Made by a program: the position numbers and the translations under genes | Part shown: positions 25,489 through 34,003 of the stretch, in pieces | Position numbering within the stretch: the first letter of the stretch is position 1 | How the letters are laid out: every line of letters starts with the position of its first letter | The notes under the pieces: generated by a model | Database searches by the model: none | Told to the model about the DNA's origin: nothing | What the model saw: the letters and a program-made list of their open reading frames with translations, nothing else | NCBI GenBank assembly: GCA_965206395.1 | Contig: CBDBJK010000035.1 | Span: forward strand, 124,001 to 188,000 | Direction of reading: 5' to 3' | DNA: 64,000 nucleotides | From: CBDBJK01 sp965206395 | GTDB lineage: Bacteria > Chloroflexota > Dehalococcoidia > Lucifugimonadales > CATOSD01

Positions 25489-25506
25489 ATCCCCTAATTA
25501 AGGGAT
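25489..25506. promoter_or_regulatory. Palindrome upstream of ahbAB, possible operator
   Basis: ATCCC and GGGAT flank the AT-rich centre CTAATTAA, downstream of the candidate -10 of the heme operon promoter. Its function is a guess from position. Confidence 0.3.
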
Positions 25507-25516
25507 ACTACAAACT

Positions 25517-25545
25517 AGGTTAGCATGGCGTATGATGGCAGTCAA
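25517..25545 (-). promoter_or_regulatory. Candidate promoter of the siroheme/heme operon
   Basis: On the minus strand TTGACT (25545-25540) and TAACCT (25522-25517) are spaced 17 bp apart, 80 bp before the ahbAB ATG. The remainder of 25438-25731 holds no gene. Confidence 0.5.
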
Positions 25546-25731
25546 CGCTAATAGGCTTATCGTCACGATGCTATGCCTTGGCATAAAATAAGGTATTCGC
25601 TTTCCGATAAACTTAACAATGTGACAATTGGTAGTGATTATAAAGTACTTGCTTACATTGATATCGATGACAGCTATATCGTGACCGTTTCGCTATAGAC
25701 TCCTTCCGTCCATTTAATAAGGAGGCTGAAA

Positions 25732-26376
25732 CTGAAAGAAGCCAAACGCCACCTTTTTGAGCGCCTACGCAGGGAACTGGGTGACTCCAGGGTCATTCAA
25801 GCTATGGAGCGAGTTCCCAGGGAACGCTTTATACCTGAACCAGGTGCTCATCTGGCCTATGAAGACACAGCCCTCCCTACAGGCGAAGGGCAGACGATAT
25901 CGCAACCATATATTGTCGCAATGATGGTTGGCGCGTTGGAGCTTCGCCGGACAGACAAGGTGTTGGAAATAGGGACAGGAAGCGGTTATCAGGCCGCGAT
26001 ATTGGCCGAGCTTGCTGCCAGGGTAGTCAGCGTTGAGCGGCTCAGTTCTCTTGCTGATTCAGCAAGAGAGAGGCTCGGCTCTCTAGGATACACCAATGTC
26101 GAAGTGCTTCTGACTGAGGAAGGACTGGGCTGGCCGAAAGAGGCACCTTACGATGCCATAGTGGTTGCGGCGGGTACACCAAGGTTGCCGCGAGAACTGA
26201 TACAGCAACTGACCATTGGAGGCAGGCTTATCGTTCCGGTGGGATCGATGGAATTACAGGAGTTGATGAAGATAGTTAGAACAGCGGACAGTTTTTCTGT
26301 TCGCACTTTGGTGGAATGCCAGTTCGTACCACTCATCGGAGAAGGAGCATGGCCTGAAACTGACTCTTCGGACTAG
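25732..26376 (+). CDS. pcm: Protein-L-isoaspartate O-methyltransferase
   Basis: Pcm methylates damaged isoaspartyl residues so they can revert. The S-adenosylmethionine loop VLEIGTGSGYQAAILAEL and the preceding GEGQTISQPYIVAMM are diagnostic. The family normally has about 25 more N-terminal residues than an ATG start at 25804 would give (190 residues). An in-frame CTG at 25732, six bases after AAGGAGG, yields 214 residues beginning LKEAKRHLFERLRRELGD, which fits. I therefore propose the rare CTG start. Confidence 0.88.
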   Translation: MKEAKRHLFERLRRELGDSRVIQAMERVPRERFIPEPGAHLAYEDTALPTGEGQTISQPYIVAMMVGALELRRTDKVLEIGTGSGYQAAILAELAARVVSVERLSSLADSARERLGSLGYTNVEVLLTEEGLGWPKEAPYDAIVVAAGTPRLPRELIQQLTIGGRLIVPVGSMELQELMKIVRTADSFSVRTLVECQFVPLIGEGAWPETDSSD

Positions 26377-26502
26377 CTGACCACCTTTGCATTCCGCAAC
26401 TCAAATGCTAAGAGTAAGACAGTTACCGGCTTTAGGCAAAACGAGGCAAGGCCTGCCAATGCCAGTCAATAATTTCATAACCACACCAACTCAGGAATTC
26501 AG

Positions 26503-26566
26503 ATTGTCAGGGACGCTTCTTATTACCTATACTATTGATGCTAGTGAAGCGTCCCCATCAGACAAT
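26503..26566. repeat. Inverted repeat upstream of gatB
   Basis: The left arm, ATTGTC-AG-GGACGCTTC (26503-26519), and the right arm, GAAGCGTCC-CCATCA-GACAAT (26546-26566), are complementary apart from a 4-nt length difference in the middle. They can form a two-part stem with a 26-nt loop. It could be an attenuator or a small mobile palindrome. No T tract follows. The gap 26377-26602 has no other feature. Confidence 0.55.
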
Positions 26567-26602
26567 TCGTTTGCTCTCAAAGAAAGGTGTGGTTATTCGA
26601 CG

Positions 26603-28075
26603 ATGGATTACGAGGTAAATATAGGACTAGAAGTCCACGCGCAACTGCTGACGAAGAGCAAGATGTTCTGTTCGTGCAGCGGCAACTACCAGGAAGCGCC
26701 TCCAAACACATTTGTCTGTCCGGTATGCATGGGCATGCCTGGCGTTCTTCCAGTCATCAACAAGAAAGCGGTTGAGTTTGTCATTCGCACAGGGCTGGCC
26801 CTGGATTGCACAATTGCCAGGTCAACAAAGTTTGATCGCAAGAACTATCCTTACCCGGACCTAATGAAGGGCTATCAGATTTCGCAATACGATCTGCCTA
26901 TAGCTGAGAAAGGCAGCCTTACCATAGAGGCCGGCGGGCAGGAAATGAGTGTGCGTGTGACCCGCGTTCATCTTGAAGAGGACGTAGCCAAATTGCTGCA
27001 CCGAAGCGAACAGCACGGTGAAGGATACAGTCTTCTGGACATCAACCGCGCGGGCGTGCCACTGATGGAAGTCGTCAGCGAACCCGATATGCGAAGCCCG
27101 GAAGAAGCGAGAAGCTACCTCATGCGCCTGCACTCGATTCTGCAATATATAGGCGTGACTACGGCTAATATGGAGGAAGGCAGTTTCCGGTGCGACGCTA
27201 ACATAAGTATTCGTCCGAAGGGAGCTAGCGAACTTGGCTCCAAGGTCGAAATCAAAAACATGAACAGCTTCCGCTCGGTCTACCGCGCCCTTCAGCACGA
27301 AGCGGAACGCCAGATGCGCGCTGTCAACAACGGCGAGCGCATCATTCAGGAAACTCGCGGCTGGATCGATGACCAGGACATAACGTTCTCGCAACGCAGC
27401 AAGGAGTATGCCTCCGACTACAGGTATTTCCCTGAGCCGGACCTGCCCCCGTTGCTGATAAGCCCAGAATGGGTGAAAGAGATAAAAGAGAGCCTTCCAG
27501 AGCTTCCCCTGGCTCGGAAGGCACGCTTTATCCAACAGTACGGCCTCTCGGACTACGATGCTGATCTTCTGACATCAACAAAGGCAATGGCTGATTATTT
27601 CGAGTCGGTTGTGAAAGCAAAATCACTCGAAGGAGAGGCGCAACGGCAACTTGCCAAGTCCGTGAGCAACTGGATTCTGGGTGAGTTATCACGCCTTCTC
27701 AATCTGACTAATGCCGACATAGGGGACGTAAAGATTCAACCGCAACAATTTATTGAAATTCTGGAATTAATAAACTCCGGTACGCTGAGCACTAACATGG
27801 CAAAAACCGTGTTCGAGGAGATGTTCAACACGGGCAAACCTCCGAAGCAAATAGCTGAAGAGGCGGGAATGTCGCAAATCAGCGACATTGAACCCATTGG
27901 GCTTGCGGTAGAAGAGGCAATCGCAAGCAACCCTCAGCCCGTAGATGATTTCCTGAATGGGAAGGAATCGGCCATGCGGTTTCTGGTTGGTCAGGTGATG
28001 AAGATCACCAGAGGTAAGGCCAATCCGCAATTGGTTAGTGATGTGCTCAAAGAGAAACTGGAGTCGCTGAGGTAA
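26603..28075 (+). CDS. gatB: Aspartyl/glutamyl-tRNA amidotransferase subunit B
   Basis: GatB, with GatA and GatC, converts Glu-tRNA(Gln) or Asp-tRNA(Asn) to the amidated forms. The protein starts MDYEVNIGLEVHAQL, with FCSC and FVCPVCMGMPG forming the zinc site, then the kinase-like cradle (LPEADLP-type segment YFPEPDLPPLL) and a C-terminal YqeY-like domain. The ATG at 26603 gives 490 residues, the family length; an in-frame extension to 26387 crosses an inverted repeat and is rejected. gatA and gatC are elsewhere. Confidence 0.96.
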   Translation: MDYEVNIGLEVHAQLLTKSKMFCSCSGNYQEAPPNTFVCPVCMGMPGVLPVINKKAVEFVIRTGLALDCTIARSTKFDRKNYPYPDLMKGYQISQYDLPIAEKGSLTIEAGGQEMSVRVTRVHLEEDVAKLLHRSEQHGEGYSLLDINRAGVPLMEVVSEPDMRSPEEARSYLMRLHSILQYIGVTTANMEEGSFRCDANISIRPKGASELGSKVEIKNMNSFRSVYRALQHEAERQMRAVNNGERIIQETRGWIDDQDITFSQRSKEYASDYRYFPEPDLPPLLISPEWVKEIKESLPELPLARKARFIQQYGLSDYDADLLTSTKAMADYFESVVKAKSLEGEAQRQLAKSVSNWILGELSRLLNLTNADIGDVKIQPQQFIEILELINSGTLSTNMAKTVFEEMFNTGKPPKQIAEEAGMSQISDIEPIGLAVEEAIASNPQPVDDFLNGKESAMRFLVGQVMKITRGKANPQLVSDVLKEKLESLR

Positions 28076-28079
28076 ATAC

Positions 28080-29438
28080 ATGAATGGTCATGCCCCTCTG
28101 AATGGCGTGAATGAAAATGGTTCAAATGGCAAATCAGGCGTGGCGAACCAAGAACCCCGCTCAAGTTGGGCGGGTACGTTGAAGTTGCTGCATCCTGGTG
28201 TAGGCGTCAAGCGTTGGCTTCTCCTGGGAGCTATGGGCATCTCCTTGTGCTCGATCGGATTCGCGTATCTGCTTAGAAAGATATTTGCCTTCGGATTTCC
28301 AGATTTCCTACCCTCGTACATGGAAGGCGTGGTTATGCTTGGAGTGGGGGTGTCGGTAATCTTGCTGTCGATTTACGGTCTTTATCGGTCCGTCGGGCCG
28401 CTTATTCTGGCTTCGGGCACGATTGATGGCATCGCAGACACCATATACATCCGCCGTTCAAGAGGGCGAGGGCCAAGAATCGTTGTCATTGGCGGCGGCA
28501 CAGGGCTTTCCACACTGCTGAGGGGATTGAAGGCATACACTGACAATTTGACTGCCATCGTGACCGTAGGCGACGATGGCGGCAGTTCAGGGAGGCTTCG
28601 GAAGGAACTGGGCGTGCTCCCACCCGGTGATTTTCGCAACTGTCTTGTGGCGATGTCTGAGTCCGAATCGCTGGTCAAAGAACTTTTCCAGTACAGGTTT
28701 GATCATGGCGACGGACTGAAAGGCCATAGCTTCGGCAATCTGTTCATTGTGGCTATGACCGAGATCACGAAAAGCTTCGACCAAGCCCTGTACGAATCGA
28801 GCAAGGTTCTGGCTGTGCATGGTGAGGTCGCTCCTTCTACGATGGCTGACTTGAGCCTTTCGGCCCGCCTGAAAAGTGGCGATATCGTCCACGGCGAGTC
28901 TCTAATAACGGAGCGCGGCGGCGAAATAGACCAGCTTTACATTGACCCCTCAAATGCTCAGGCATCACCCAGAGCAGTGGAAGCCATCCGACAGGCTCAG
29001 TTAATCATTATTGGGCCGGGAAGTCTCTACACTAGCATTCTTCCCAACCTGCTGGTTAGAGGCATTGCCAATGCGCTGAAGCATTCGGCGGCCTCCAAGA
29101 TTTACGTTTGCAACGTAGCGACACAGAAAGGTGAGACCGAAGGATACGCCGTGGAAGACCACATAGAAGCGCTTCAGCGGCACACCTTCGAGACCGTGGC
29201 TGATTATGTTGTGGCAAACAACAACCCCGTCGAGCTTGGAACCCGATTTCTTGGCAAGCCGGTGACGAGCGACGGACGAACAATAAGGCATGCCAAGTTA
29301 ATACTGGACGACCTGACAGACCCGAATCACCCTGTCAGACATGACTCGGCAAACCTAGCGCGAATCATAATGGACGTGTATCATAATAACGGAGGACGCA
29401 AGGCCAAAGCGCCCTTCAAGCTGGCTGTGAAGGCATAG
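28080..29438 (+). CDS. yvcK: YvcK/MgfK-family protein with N-terminal membrane segment
   Basis: This 452-residue protein has two hydrophobic segments in the first 110 residues (WLLLGAMGISLCSIGFAYLL and VVMLGVGVSVILLSIYGLY), then the CofD-like Rossmann domain with IGGGTGLSTLLRGLK, VTVGDDGGSSGRLR and LPPGDFRNC. YvcK binds UDP-sugars and affects cell shape, peptidoglycan precursor supply and growth on gluconeogenic carbon. The membrane-anchored form is typical of Chloroflexota and Actinobacteria relatives. It begins 4 bp after gatB, so the two are co-transcribed. Confidence 0.9.
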   Translation: MNGHAPLNGVNENGSNGKSGVANQEPRSSWAGTLKLLHPGVGVKRWLLLGAMGISLCSIGFAYLLRKIFAFGFPDFLPSYMEGVVMLGVGVSVILLSIYGLYRSVGPLILASGTIDGIADTIYIRRSRGRGPRIVVIGGGTGLSTLLRGLKAYTDNLTAIVTVGDDGGSSGRLRKELGVLPPGDFRNCLVAMSESESLVKELFQYRFDHGDGLKGHSFGNLFIVAMTEITKSFDQALYESSKVLAVHGEVAPSTMADLSLSARLKSGDIVHGESLITERGGEIDQLYIDPSNAQASPRAVEAIRQAQLIIIGPGSLYTSILPNLLVRGIANALKHSAASKIYVCNVATQKGETEGYAVEDHIEALQRHTFETVADYVVANNNPVELGTRFLGKPVTSDGRTIRHAKLILDDLTDPNHPVRHDSANLARIIMDVYHNNGGRKAKAPFKLAVKA

Positions 29439-29478
29439 CTGCGCTAACCAAAGTGTCCGAAAGGTTCTACTTGGCGAC

Positions 29479-29715
29479 ATGACAGTCCTCAACATAATTC
29501 ATATGCTGCTTTCCATTCTCCTTATTGTCATTATTCTGATACAGGTCAGAGGCCAGGGTGGTGGCCTGTTCGGGTCGGCAGAAGGCTCTTTTCGCACTCG
29601 CAGAGGTCTGGAAAAGACCCTGTTTCAGTTTACGATATTCTTAATCGGGGTTTTTCTCCTGATCTCGATATTGAGCGCCAGCCCAAGGCTTTTGAGGTTT
29701 TTTAACATAACTTGA
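29479..29715 (+). CDS. secG: Preprotein translocase subunit SecG
   Basis: This 78-residue protein has two transmembrane helices (about residues 3-22 and 49-70). Between them is the cytoplasmic loop IQVRGQGGGLFGSAEGSFRTRRG, the typical SecG signature. SecG helps SecYEG translocation. It sits 40 bp after yvcK and 4 bp before the SAM hydrolase gene in what looks like one operon. Confidence 0.92.
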   Translation: MTVLNIIHMLLSILLIVIILIQVRGQGGGLFGSAEGSFRTRRGLEKTLFQFTIFLIGVFLLISILSASPRLLRFFNIT

Positions 29716-29719
29716 TGCT

Positions 29720-30637
29720 ATGACCTTCCCCATCAGGGAGCCTTCTCCAACCATAACGTTGACTTCAGACTTCGGTTGGCGTGATGGTTTCGTTGCGGTC
29801 ATGAAGGGCGTAATCCTCGGTATAAATCCCAGTGTCACTCTTGTCGATATCTCCCACGATATTCCGCAACAAAACACAGCTCACGGCGCATTTGTTCTGG
29901 GCACGACGTGCGGGTATTTCCCAGGAGGCACTATCCACCTGGCCGTTGTCGACCCCGGTGTCGGCACAGAGCGTCGCCCTATACTGCTCGTCACGCCAGA
30001 CGCTCCGACTCCTTCAGAGGAAACAGGTCGGAGTCCGCCCCTGCGGACTTTCTATGTAGCCCCCGATAACGGACTTTTGACATACGTGATTATGGCACAT
30101 CAAGCTCTTCCGAACCATGGTGTTGCTGGAACCATGGAAGAAGACGCGTTTCTGAGGCCGACGCGAGTGCTATTGCCAGAAGCTTGCTCCGCCTATGTGC
30201 TCGACAGAGATGAATATTGGCTCAAGCCAGTAAGCAACACATTTCACGGCAGGGACATATTCGCTCCTGTAGCTGCGCACCTCTCCAACGGAGTAGCACC
30301 GGACGCGCTAGGAACGCCAGTTGAAGAAATCGTCTGCCTGAATGTTCCCCGGCCGTTAGAGAAGGGAAACGTCATTTCTGGTAGAGTCATCCACATTGAC
30401 CATTTTGGCAACCTCGTCAGCAATATCCGATCTGGTGCCGTCACCGGCAGCCGAGTCGAAGTTGAAGTCAAGGGCCGGAGCATTCGAGGCTTGAGCTTGT
30501 CGTACGCCAGTGCAACCGGACTCCTGGCCATCGTTGGCAGTCATGGCTACCTGGAAATAGCTGAGAGGAATGGCAACGCCTCTGACCTTCTCGGAGCGAT
30601 GGTAGGAACGAGTATACGAGTCACGCTGCTTGATTAG
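29720..30637 (+). CDS. S-adenosylmethionine hydrolase (DUF62 / SAM hydroxide adenosyltransferase)
   Basis: This 305-residue protein has TSDFGWRDGFVAVMKG, VVDPGVGTERR, VAPDNGLLTYV and NTFHGRDIFAPVAA, the four conserved blocks of the DUF62 family. These enzymes split S-adenosylmethionine to adenosine and methionine using water. Related halogenases carry a loop and residues I do not see here. An extra segment of about 15 residues before FYVAPDNG (PDAPTPSEETGRSPPL) is encoded by DNA containing hairpins at 30007-30048 and may be an inserted repeat. Confidence 0.9.
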   Translation: MTFPIREPSPTITLTSDFGWRDGFVAVMKGVILGINPSVTLVDISHDIPQQNTAHGAFVLGTTCGYFPGGTIHLAVVDPGVGTERRPILLVTPDAPTPSEETGRSPPLRTFYVAPDNGLLTYVIMAHQALPNHGVAGTMEEDAFLRPTRVLLPEACSAYVLDRDEYWLKPVSNTFHGRDIFAPVAAHLSNGVAPDALGTPVEEIVCLNVPRPLEKGNVISGRVIHIDHFGNLVSNIRSGAVTGSRVEVEVKGRSIRGLSLSYASATGLLAIVGSHGYLEIAERNGNASDLLGAMVGTSIRVTLLD

Positions 30638-30638
30638 C

Positions 30639-30953
30639 TTACTCGATCTTAACGGCGGTGCCATAAACGAGAATCTCAGACGCGCCGCCCATTATCCCAG
30701 AGGTCACGAATCGAACGCCGACAACTGCGTTGGCCCCGGTTTGCTCGGCTGCCTGCGACATGCGCTCTATCGCCTCGTCTCTTGCCGCCGTAAGTAGCTG
30801 TGAGTACTCGGATATTTCCCCACCGAGGATGCTTCGCAGCCCAGCCACGATGTCTCTACCGATGGCCCGCGCCCGAACAGTGTTCCCCCTCACGAGGCCG
30901 AATACCTCAACGATGCGTTTGCCCTCTATGCTGTCCGTAGTCACCATTAGCAT
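30639..30953 (-). CDS. YbjQ-family (UPF0145) protein
   Basis: This 104-residue protein has VVTDSIEGKRIVEVFG-like opening (here VTTDSIEGKRIVEVFGLVRG), GANAVVGVRF and a C-terminal EILVYGTAV strand. These are the marks of the YbjQ family, small pentameric proteins of unknown function sometimes called heavy-metal-binding. It converges with the SAM hydrolase gene, only 1 bp apart, and lies 40 bp downstream of the FAD oxidase gene on the same strand. Confidence 0.88.
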   Translation of the reverse strand: MLMVTTDSIEGKRIVEVFGLVRGNTVRARAIGRDIVAGLRSILGGEISEYSQLLTAARDEAIERMSQAAEQTGANAVVGVRFVTSGIMGGASEILVYGTAVKIE

Positions 30954-30993
30954 GGTATCCCTCCGCTACCGGAATAGCCTTCATGAGTCAATA

Positions 30994-32406
30994 TCAGCCA
31001 AGCTGCTTGCCTGGGTTCAGGATGTTGTTCGGGTCGAGCGCCTGCTTCATTCGCTTCATTACGGCTATGCCTGCGCCCGCCTCCCTGTCCATGAGATGGG
31101 CTAGCTTTATGCCAACGCCATGACAGTATTCCATCGTTCCGCCCATGTCCTGGGCCAGAGTCAGCACTTTGTCAACAACCTCTGCCATCGAAGCGGACGT
31201 GTCGTTTCCCGCGTCCTCTTCCTCGACGATGAGAAACGAGAATAGCTCTGGCCTCGCCCATGTCGACCATTCCCGAACTATGACTTGTCGAGACGTGAAA
31301 ATCTCCTGGCAGCGACGGCGGTATTCCAGCACCTGGGAAACAGGAAGGGCGACGTGCAGGTATTCCATCCTGTAGGCCGAGCGCTGCCTTCGAGCGTCTC
31401 CGGGATTCTGGCTCTGAAGCACCTCTCGAAGGTAACGCTCACCAGAGGCGTGGCGCGTGTCCCAAAACTTCTGGACTTCCTCCTGGTCGCCGGGCCTACC
31501 GCCGTATTCACCACAAATCCGATTTGCCTTCTGCTCGTGTGCATCTACGTCTTCCGTGAAGCCCTCGAACATCAGAAAAAGCGTTGCATCCTCATTCTCT
31601 GAGGGCTGCTCAGACCACATCTCCTCGCCGTAGTCCACCATGACGGGCCGGACACCCTCGGCGTATAGCTGGGTAACCGCTTTGAAACCGGACTCGAAAT
31701 CCGGAAATACCATCGAGCGCAGAACTCGCTTTTCGGCGACTGGGAAAGCGCGCAGCGTGGCCTCCGTGATTACCCCAAATGTTCCCTCCGAGCCGATGAA
31801 TAGATGGTTGAGCGATGGCCCGTAAGAGGGCTTGGGAACGCCCCTGGTTCGGATGATCTCTCCGTCGGCAAGCACGGCTTCCAGTCCTAGCACCTGCTCG
31901 CCCATCGAGCCGTGCCTGGCCGCAGTATAGCCGACCCCGTTTGTAGATATGGCTCCCCCTACAGTGGCGATTGGTCGGCTCCAGGGGTCATGCCCTAGAA
32001 CTAGGCAGACCTCTTCCATCGCCGACGCCGCATCTTGCAGGACGACTCCTGCCTGCAACCGCACCGTCATATCCTCTTTGCTGATGTTCAGGATGGCGTT
32101 CATCCTTTGCAGGTTGAGCACGATGCATCCTTCAGAGGAGGTCGCCGCGCCCATTACGCCCGTACCGCCGCCGTATGGCACAACTGGTATGACGTGTTGG
32201 TTGGCGAACTTGAGGACGCGCGAGACCTGTTCTATGCTGGTGGGCCAGGCTATCGCAACGGGCTGCGCGTCCAATCGTGGGGCGGCGCGAAATGCGCGAA
32301 ACACGCCAAGAGCGTCGCCTGCGAACCTGTCTAGCTGGCCGCTTTCCGTGGAAACATTTTCAGAGCCGAGAATGTGTCGAAGCTCTGCGCTCAGGCCATC
32401 GTTCAC
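30994..32406 (-). CDS. FAD-binding oxidase of the glycolate oxidase (GlcD) family
   Basis: This 470-residue protein has the PCMH-type FAD domain with VPYGGGTGVMGAATSSEG (about residues 75-92), AISTNGVGYTAARHGSMGEQ and IGSEGTFGVITEATLR. The C-terminal substrate domain ends MKQALDPNNILNPGK. Family members oxidise 2-hydroxyacids (glycolate, D-lactate) to ketoacids and pass electrons to quinone or cytochrome. The presence of a LarA homolog and a 2-hydroxyacid dehydrogenase in the window fits hydroxyacid metabolism, but no direct link is visible. No GlcE/GlcF partner is adjacent. Confidence 0.88.
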   Translation of the reverse strand: MNDGLSAELRHILGSENVSTESGQLDRFAGDALGVFRAFRAAPRLDAQPVAIAWPTSIEQVSRVLKFANQHVIPVVPYGGGTGVMGAATSSEGCIVLNLQRMNAILNISKEDMTVRLQAGVVLQDAASAMEEVCLVLGHDPWSRPIATVGGAISTNGVGYTAARHGSMGEQVLGLEAVLADGEIIRTRGVPKPSYGPSLNHLFIGSEGTFGVITEATLRAFPVAEKRVLRSMVFPDFESGFKAVTQLYAEGVRPVMVDYGEEMWSEQPSENEDATLFLMFEGFTEDVDAHEQKANRICGEYGGRPGDQEEVQKFWDTRHASGERYLREVLQSQNPGDARRQRSAYRMEYLHVALPVSQVLEYRRRCQEIFTSRQVIVREWSTWARPELFSFLIVEEEDAGNDTSASMAEVVDKVLTLAQDMGGTMEYCHGVGIKLAHLMDREAGAGIAVMKRMKQALDPNNILNPGKQLG

Positions 32407-32490
32407 AGAAATAACTCCAGGGTGATTTTAAGAGGAGGCGGGCATAGGTAATAATGGATATGCCACGACGCAATGGATGGCAGGCCTTCT

Positions 32491-32613
32491 GACCTCACCC
32501 CGCGAAATCTATAAGAGGCCTGGTTTTTAGGCACCCCTCTCCGTGAACAGAGAGGGGAAGGTCCGATGATGCTTTGCTCATCGAGACTCTCGATAAATCG
32601 GAGGTGTGAGGTC
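32491..32613. repeat. Family B MITE-like element, copy 1
   Basis: The element is bounded by GACCTCACC and a terminal inverse ending GGTGTGAGGTC at 32613. It contains CGCGAAATCT, a TTTAGGCACCCCTCTCC stretch and AGAGAGGGGAAGG. The first 75 bp align with copy 2 at 44826-44906; about 45 bp of extra sequence separates the inner hairpin from the right end. It lies between cysS and the FAD oxidase gene. Confidence 0.8.
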
Positions 32614-32620
32614 AAGGCGG

Positions 32621-34003
32621 CTAATGACGCCTGCTCTTCCACTCGGTGCCTTGGGACTTGTCTTCTAGCGTTATCTCAAGCTCCGTGAGCCTGTTCCTAA
32701 TCTTGTCAGCAAGCTCATACTGCTTGACGCCCCGCAAGTCAGAGCGTATCTCTATCAGAAGCTCCACCAGCGGGCCGATGTCGTTGCCCTCAGCAGACTC
32801 GGACTCCTTGAGCGTGAGGCCGAGCACACTCGATAACTCCTTCAGAGTGGCTTGGGCGTCTGAAACTGAGTGTTTTTCCTCGTGGCCTCGGTTGATGTCT
32901 CTCGACAGGTCGAATAGGGTTGCCAAGGCCCTGGGCGTGTTGAGGTCGTCGTCCATGGCCTCGATAAAACGCTCCCTGTAGGGTAGGGGATTTAATTCTT
33001 CCGTTGAAGGACGCCCATTCTCAGCCTCGTTACTGATGTTGATTGTGTTACGCAGCCGTTCGAGGGCGCGCTCCTGCGATTCTATGGACTGGTCGTTGTA
33101 GACGAGTGGACTGCGGTAGTGCGAGCTTAGGATGAAAAGCCGTACAGCGTCCGGGGAATACTTCTGAAGCACTTCATGGACCGAAATGATGTTGCCCAGA
33201 GACTTGCTCATCTTGTCTTCGCCCAATCTCAGCAGTCCGTTGTGCATCCAAAACCTTGCGAACGGGTCTCTGTCCGTAAAGGACTCAGATTGAGCAATCT
33301 CGTTTTCGTGATGAGGGAAGACCAGGTCTTGTCCGCCGCCGTGAATGTCAACGGTCTCGCCCAGATAGACGAGGGACATGGCGCTGCATTCGATGTGCCA
33401 TCCCGGTCTGCCCGGCCCCCAGGGGCTATCCCACGCAGGCTCGCCCGGCTTCTGGCCCTTCCAGAGAACGAAATCCATTGCGTCCTCTTTGCTCTCGTCA
33501 ATTTCCACTCGCGCGCCTGCCATCAGGCTATCCAGGCTGCGGTGGCTGAGCTTTCCATAGTCTTCGTCCGCCTTCACGCGGAAGTAAACGTCACCGTCCA
33601 TAGGGTAGGCGAAACCCTTTCCAACCAGGGATTCGATGATTTCGAGTATCTTGGGAATCTCCTGGGTCGCTCTGGGGTAGTTGCTGGCGCGCAAAACGTT
33701 TAGCGTATCCATCTCGTCAAGATATGCCTGTATGTTGCTTTCGGCAAGCTCGCCAATTGAAATGCCCTGGTCGGCGGCTGTTTTGATCATCTTGTCGTCG
33801 ATGTCGGTGAAGTTCTGAATGTGGATAACTTCGTAGCCTTTGAATTCGAGGTACCGCCGAACAATGTCAAACGACACAGAGGACATTGCGTGGCCTATGT
33901 GGGATGCGGAATATGGTGTGATGCCGCAGACGTACATTCTGACTTTGCCGTCTGGGGTCGAGAAGTCTTCCCTTTTTCCTGTTAGCGTATTGTAAAGTTT
34001 CAT
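32621..34003 (-). CDS. cysS: Cysteinyl-tRNA synthetase
   Basis: This 460-residue class I synthetase has HIGH at residues 35-38, KMSKS at 264-268 and zinc ligands C26, C206, H231 and E235, parallel to C28, C209, H234 and E238 of the E. coli enzyme. It ligates cysteine to tRNA-Cys. Residues 330-342 (GRPSTEELNPLPY), between the catalytic core and the helical anticodon-side domain, are encoded by an in-frame copy of the family A repeat. The start overlaps the ispF stop by 4 bp, so ispD-ispF-cysS form one coupled unit. Confidence 0.96.
   Translation of the reverse strand: MKLYNTLTGKREDFSTPDGKVRMYVCGITPYSASHIGHAMSSVSFDIVRRYLEFKGYEVIHIQNFTDIDDKMIKTAADQGISIGELAESNIQAYLDEMDTLNVLRASNYPRATQEIPKILEIIESLVGKGFAYPMDGDVYFRVKADEDYGKLSHRSLDSLMAGARVEIDESKEDAMDFVLWKGQKPGEPAWDSPWGPGRPGWHIECSAMSLVYLGETVDIHGGGQDLVFPHHENEIAQSESFTDRDPFARFWMHNGLLRLGEDKMSKSLGNIISVHEVLQKYSPDAVRLFILSSHYRSPLVYNDQSIESQERALERLRNTINISNEAENGRPSTEELNPLPYRERFIEAMDDDLNTPRALATLFDLSRDINRGHEEKHSVSDAQATLKELSSVLGLTLKESESAEGNDIGPLVELLIEIRSDLRGVKQYELADKIRNRLTELEITLEDKSQGTEWKSRRH
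32984..33019. repeat. Family A palindrome, copy 4, inside the cysS coding region
   Basis: GTAGGGGATTTAATTCTTCC at 32984-33003, followed by GTTGAAGGACGCCCA, matches copy 2 at 7832-7866 at nearly every position. It lies in frame within cysS and encodes part of the linker GRPSTEELNPLPY. Confidence 0.82.

Noticed and set aside
26387..26602. N-terminal extension of gatB
   Set aside because: It crosses an inverted repeat, has no family similarity, and the conserved protein starts at 26603.
32403..32642. Small minus-strand ORF between cysS and the FAD oxidase
   Set aside because: It is produced by the family B repeat and has no protein-like features.
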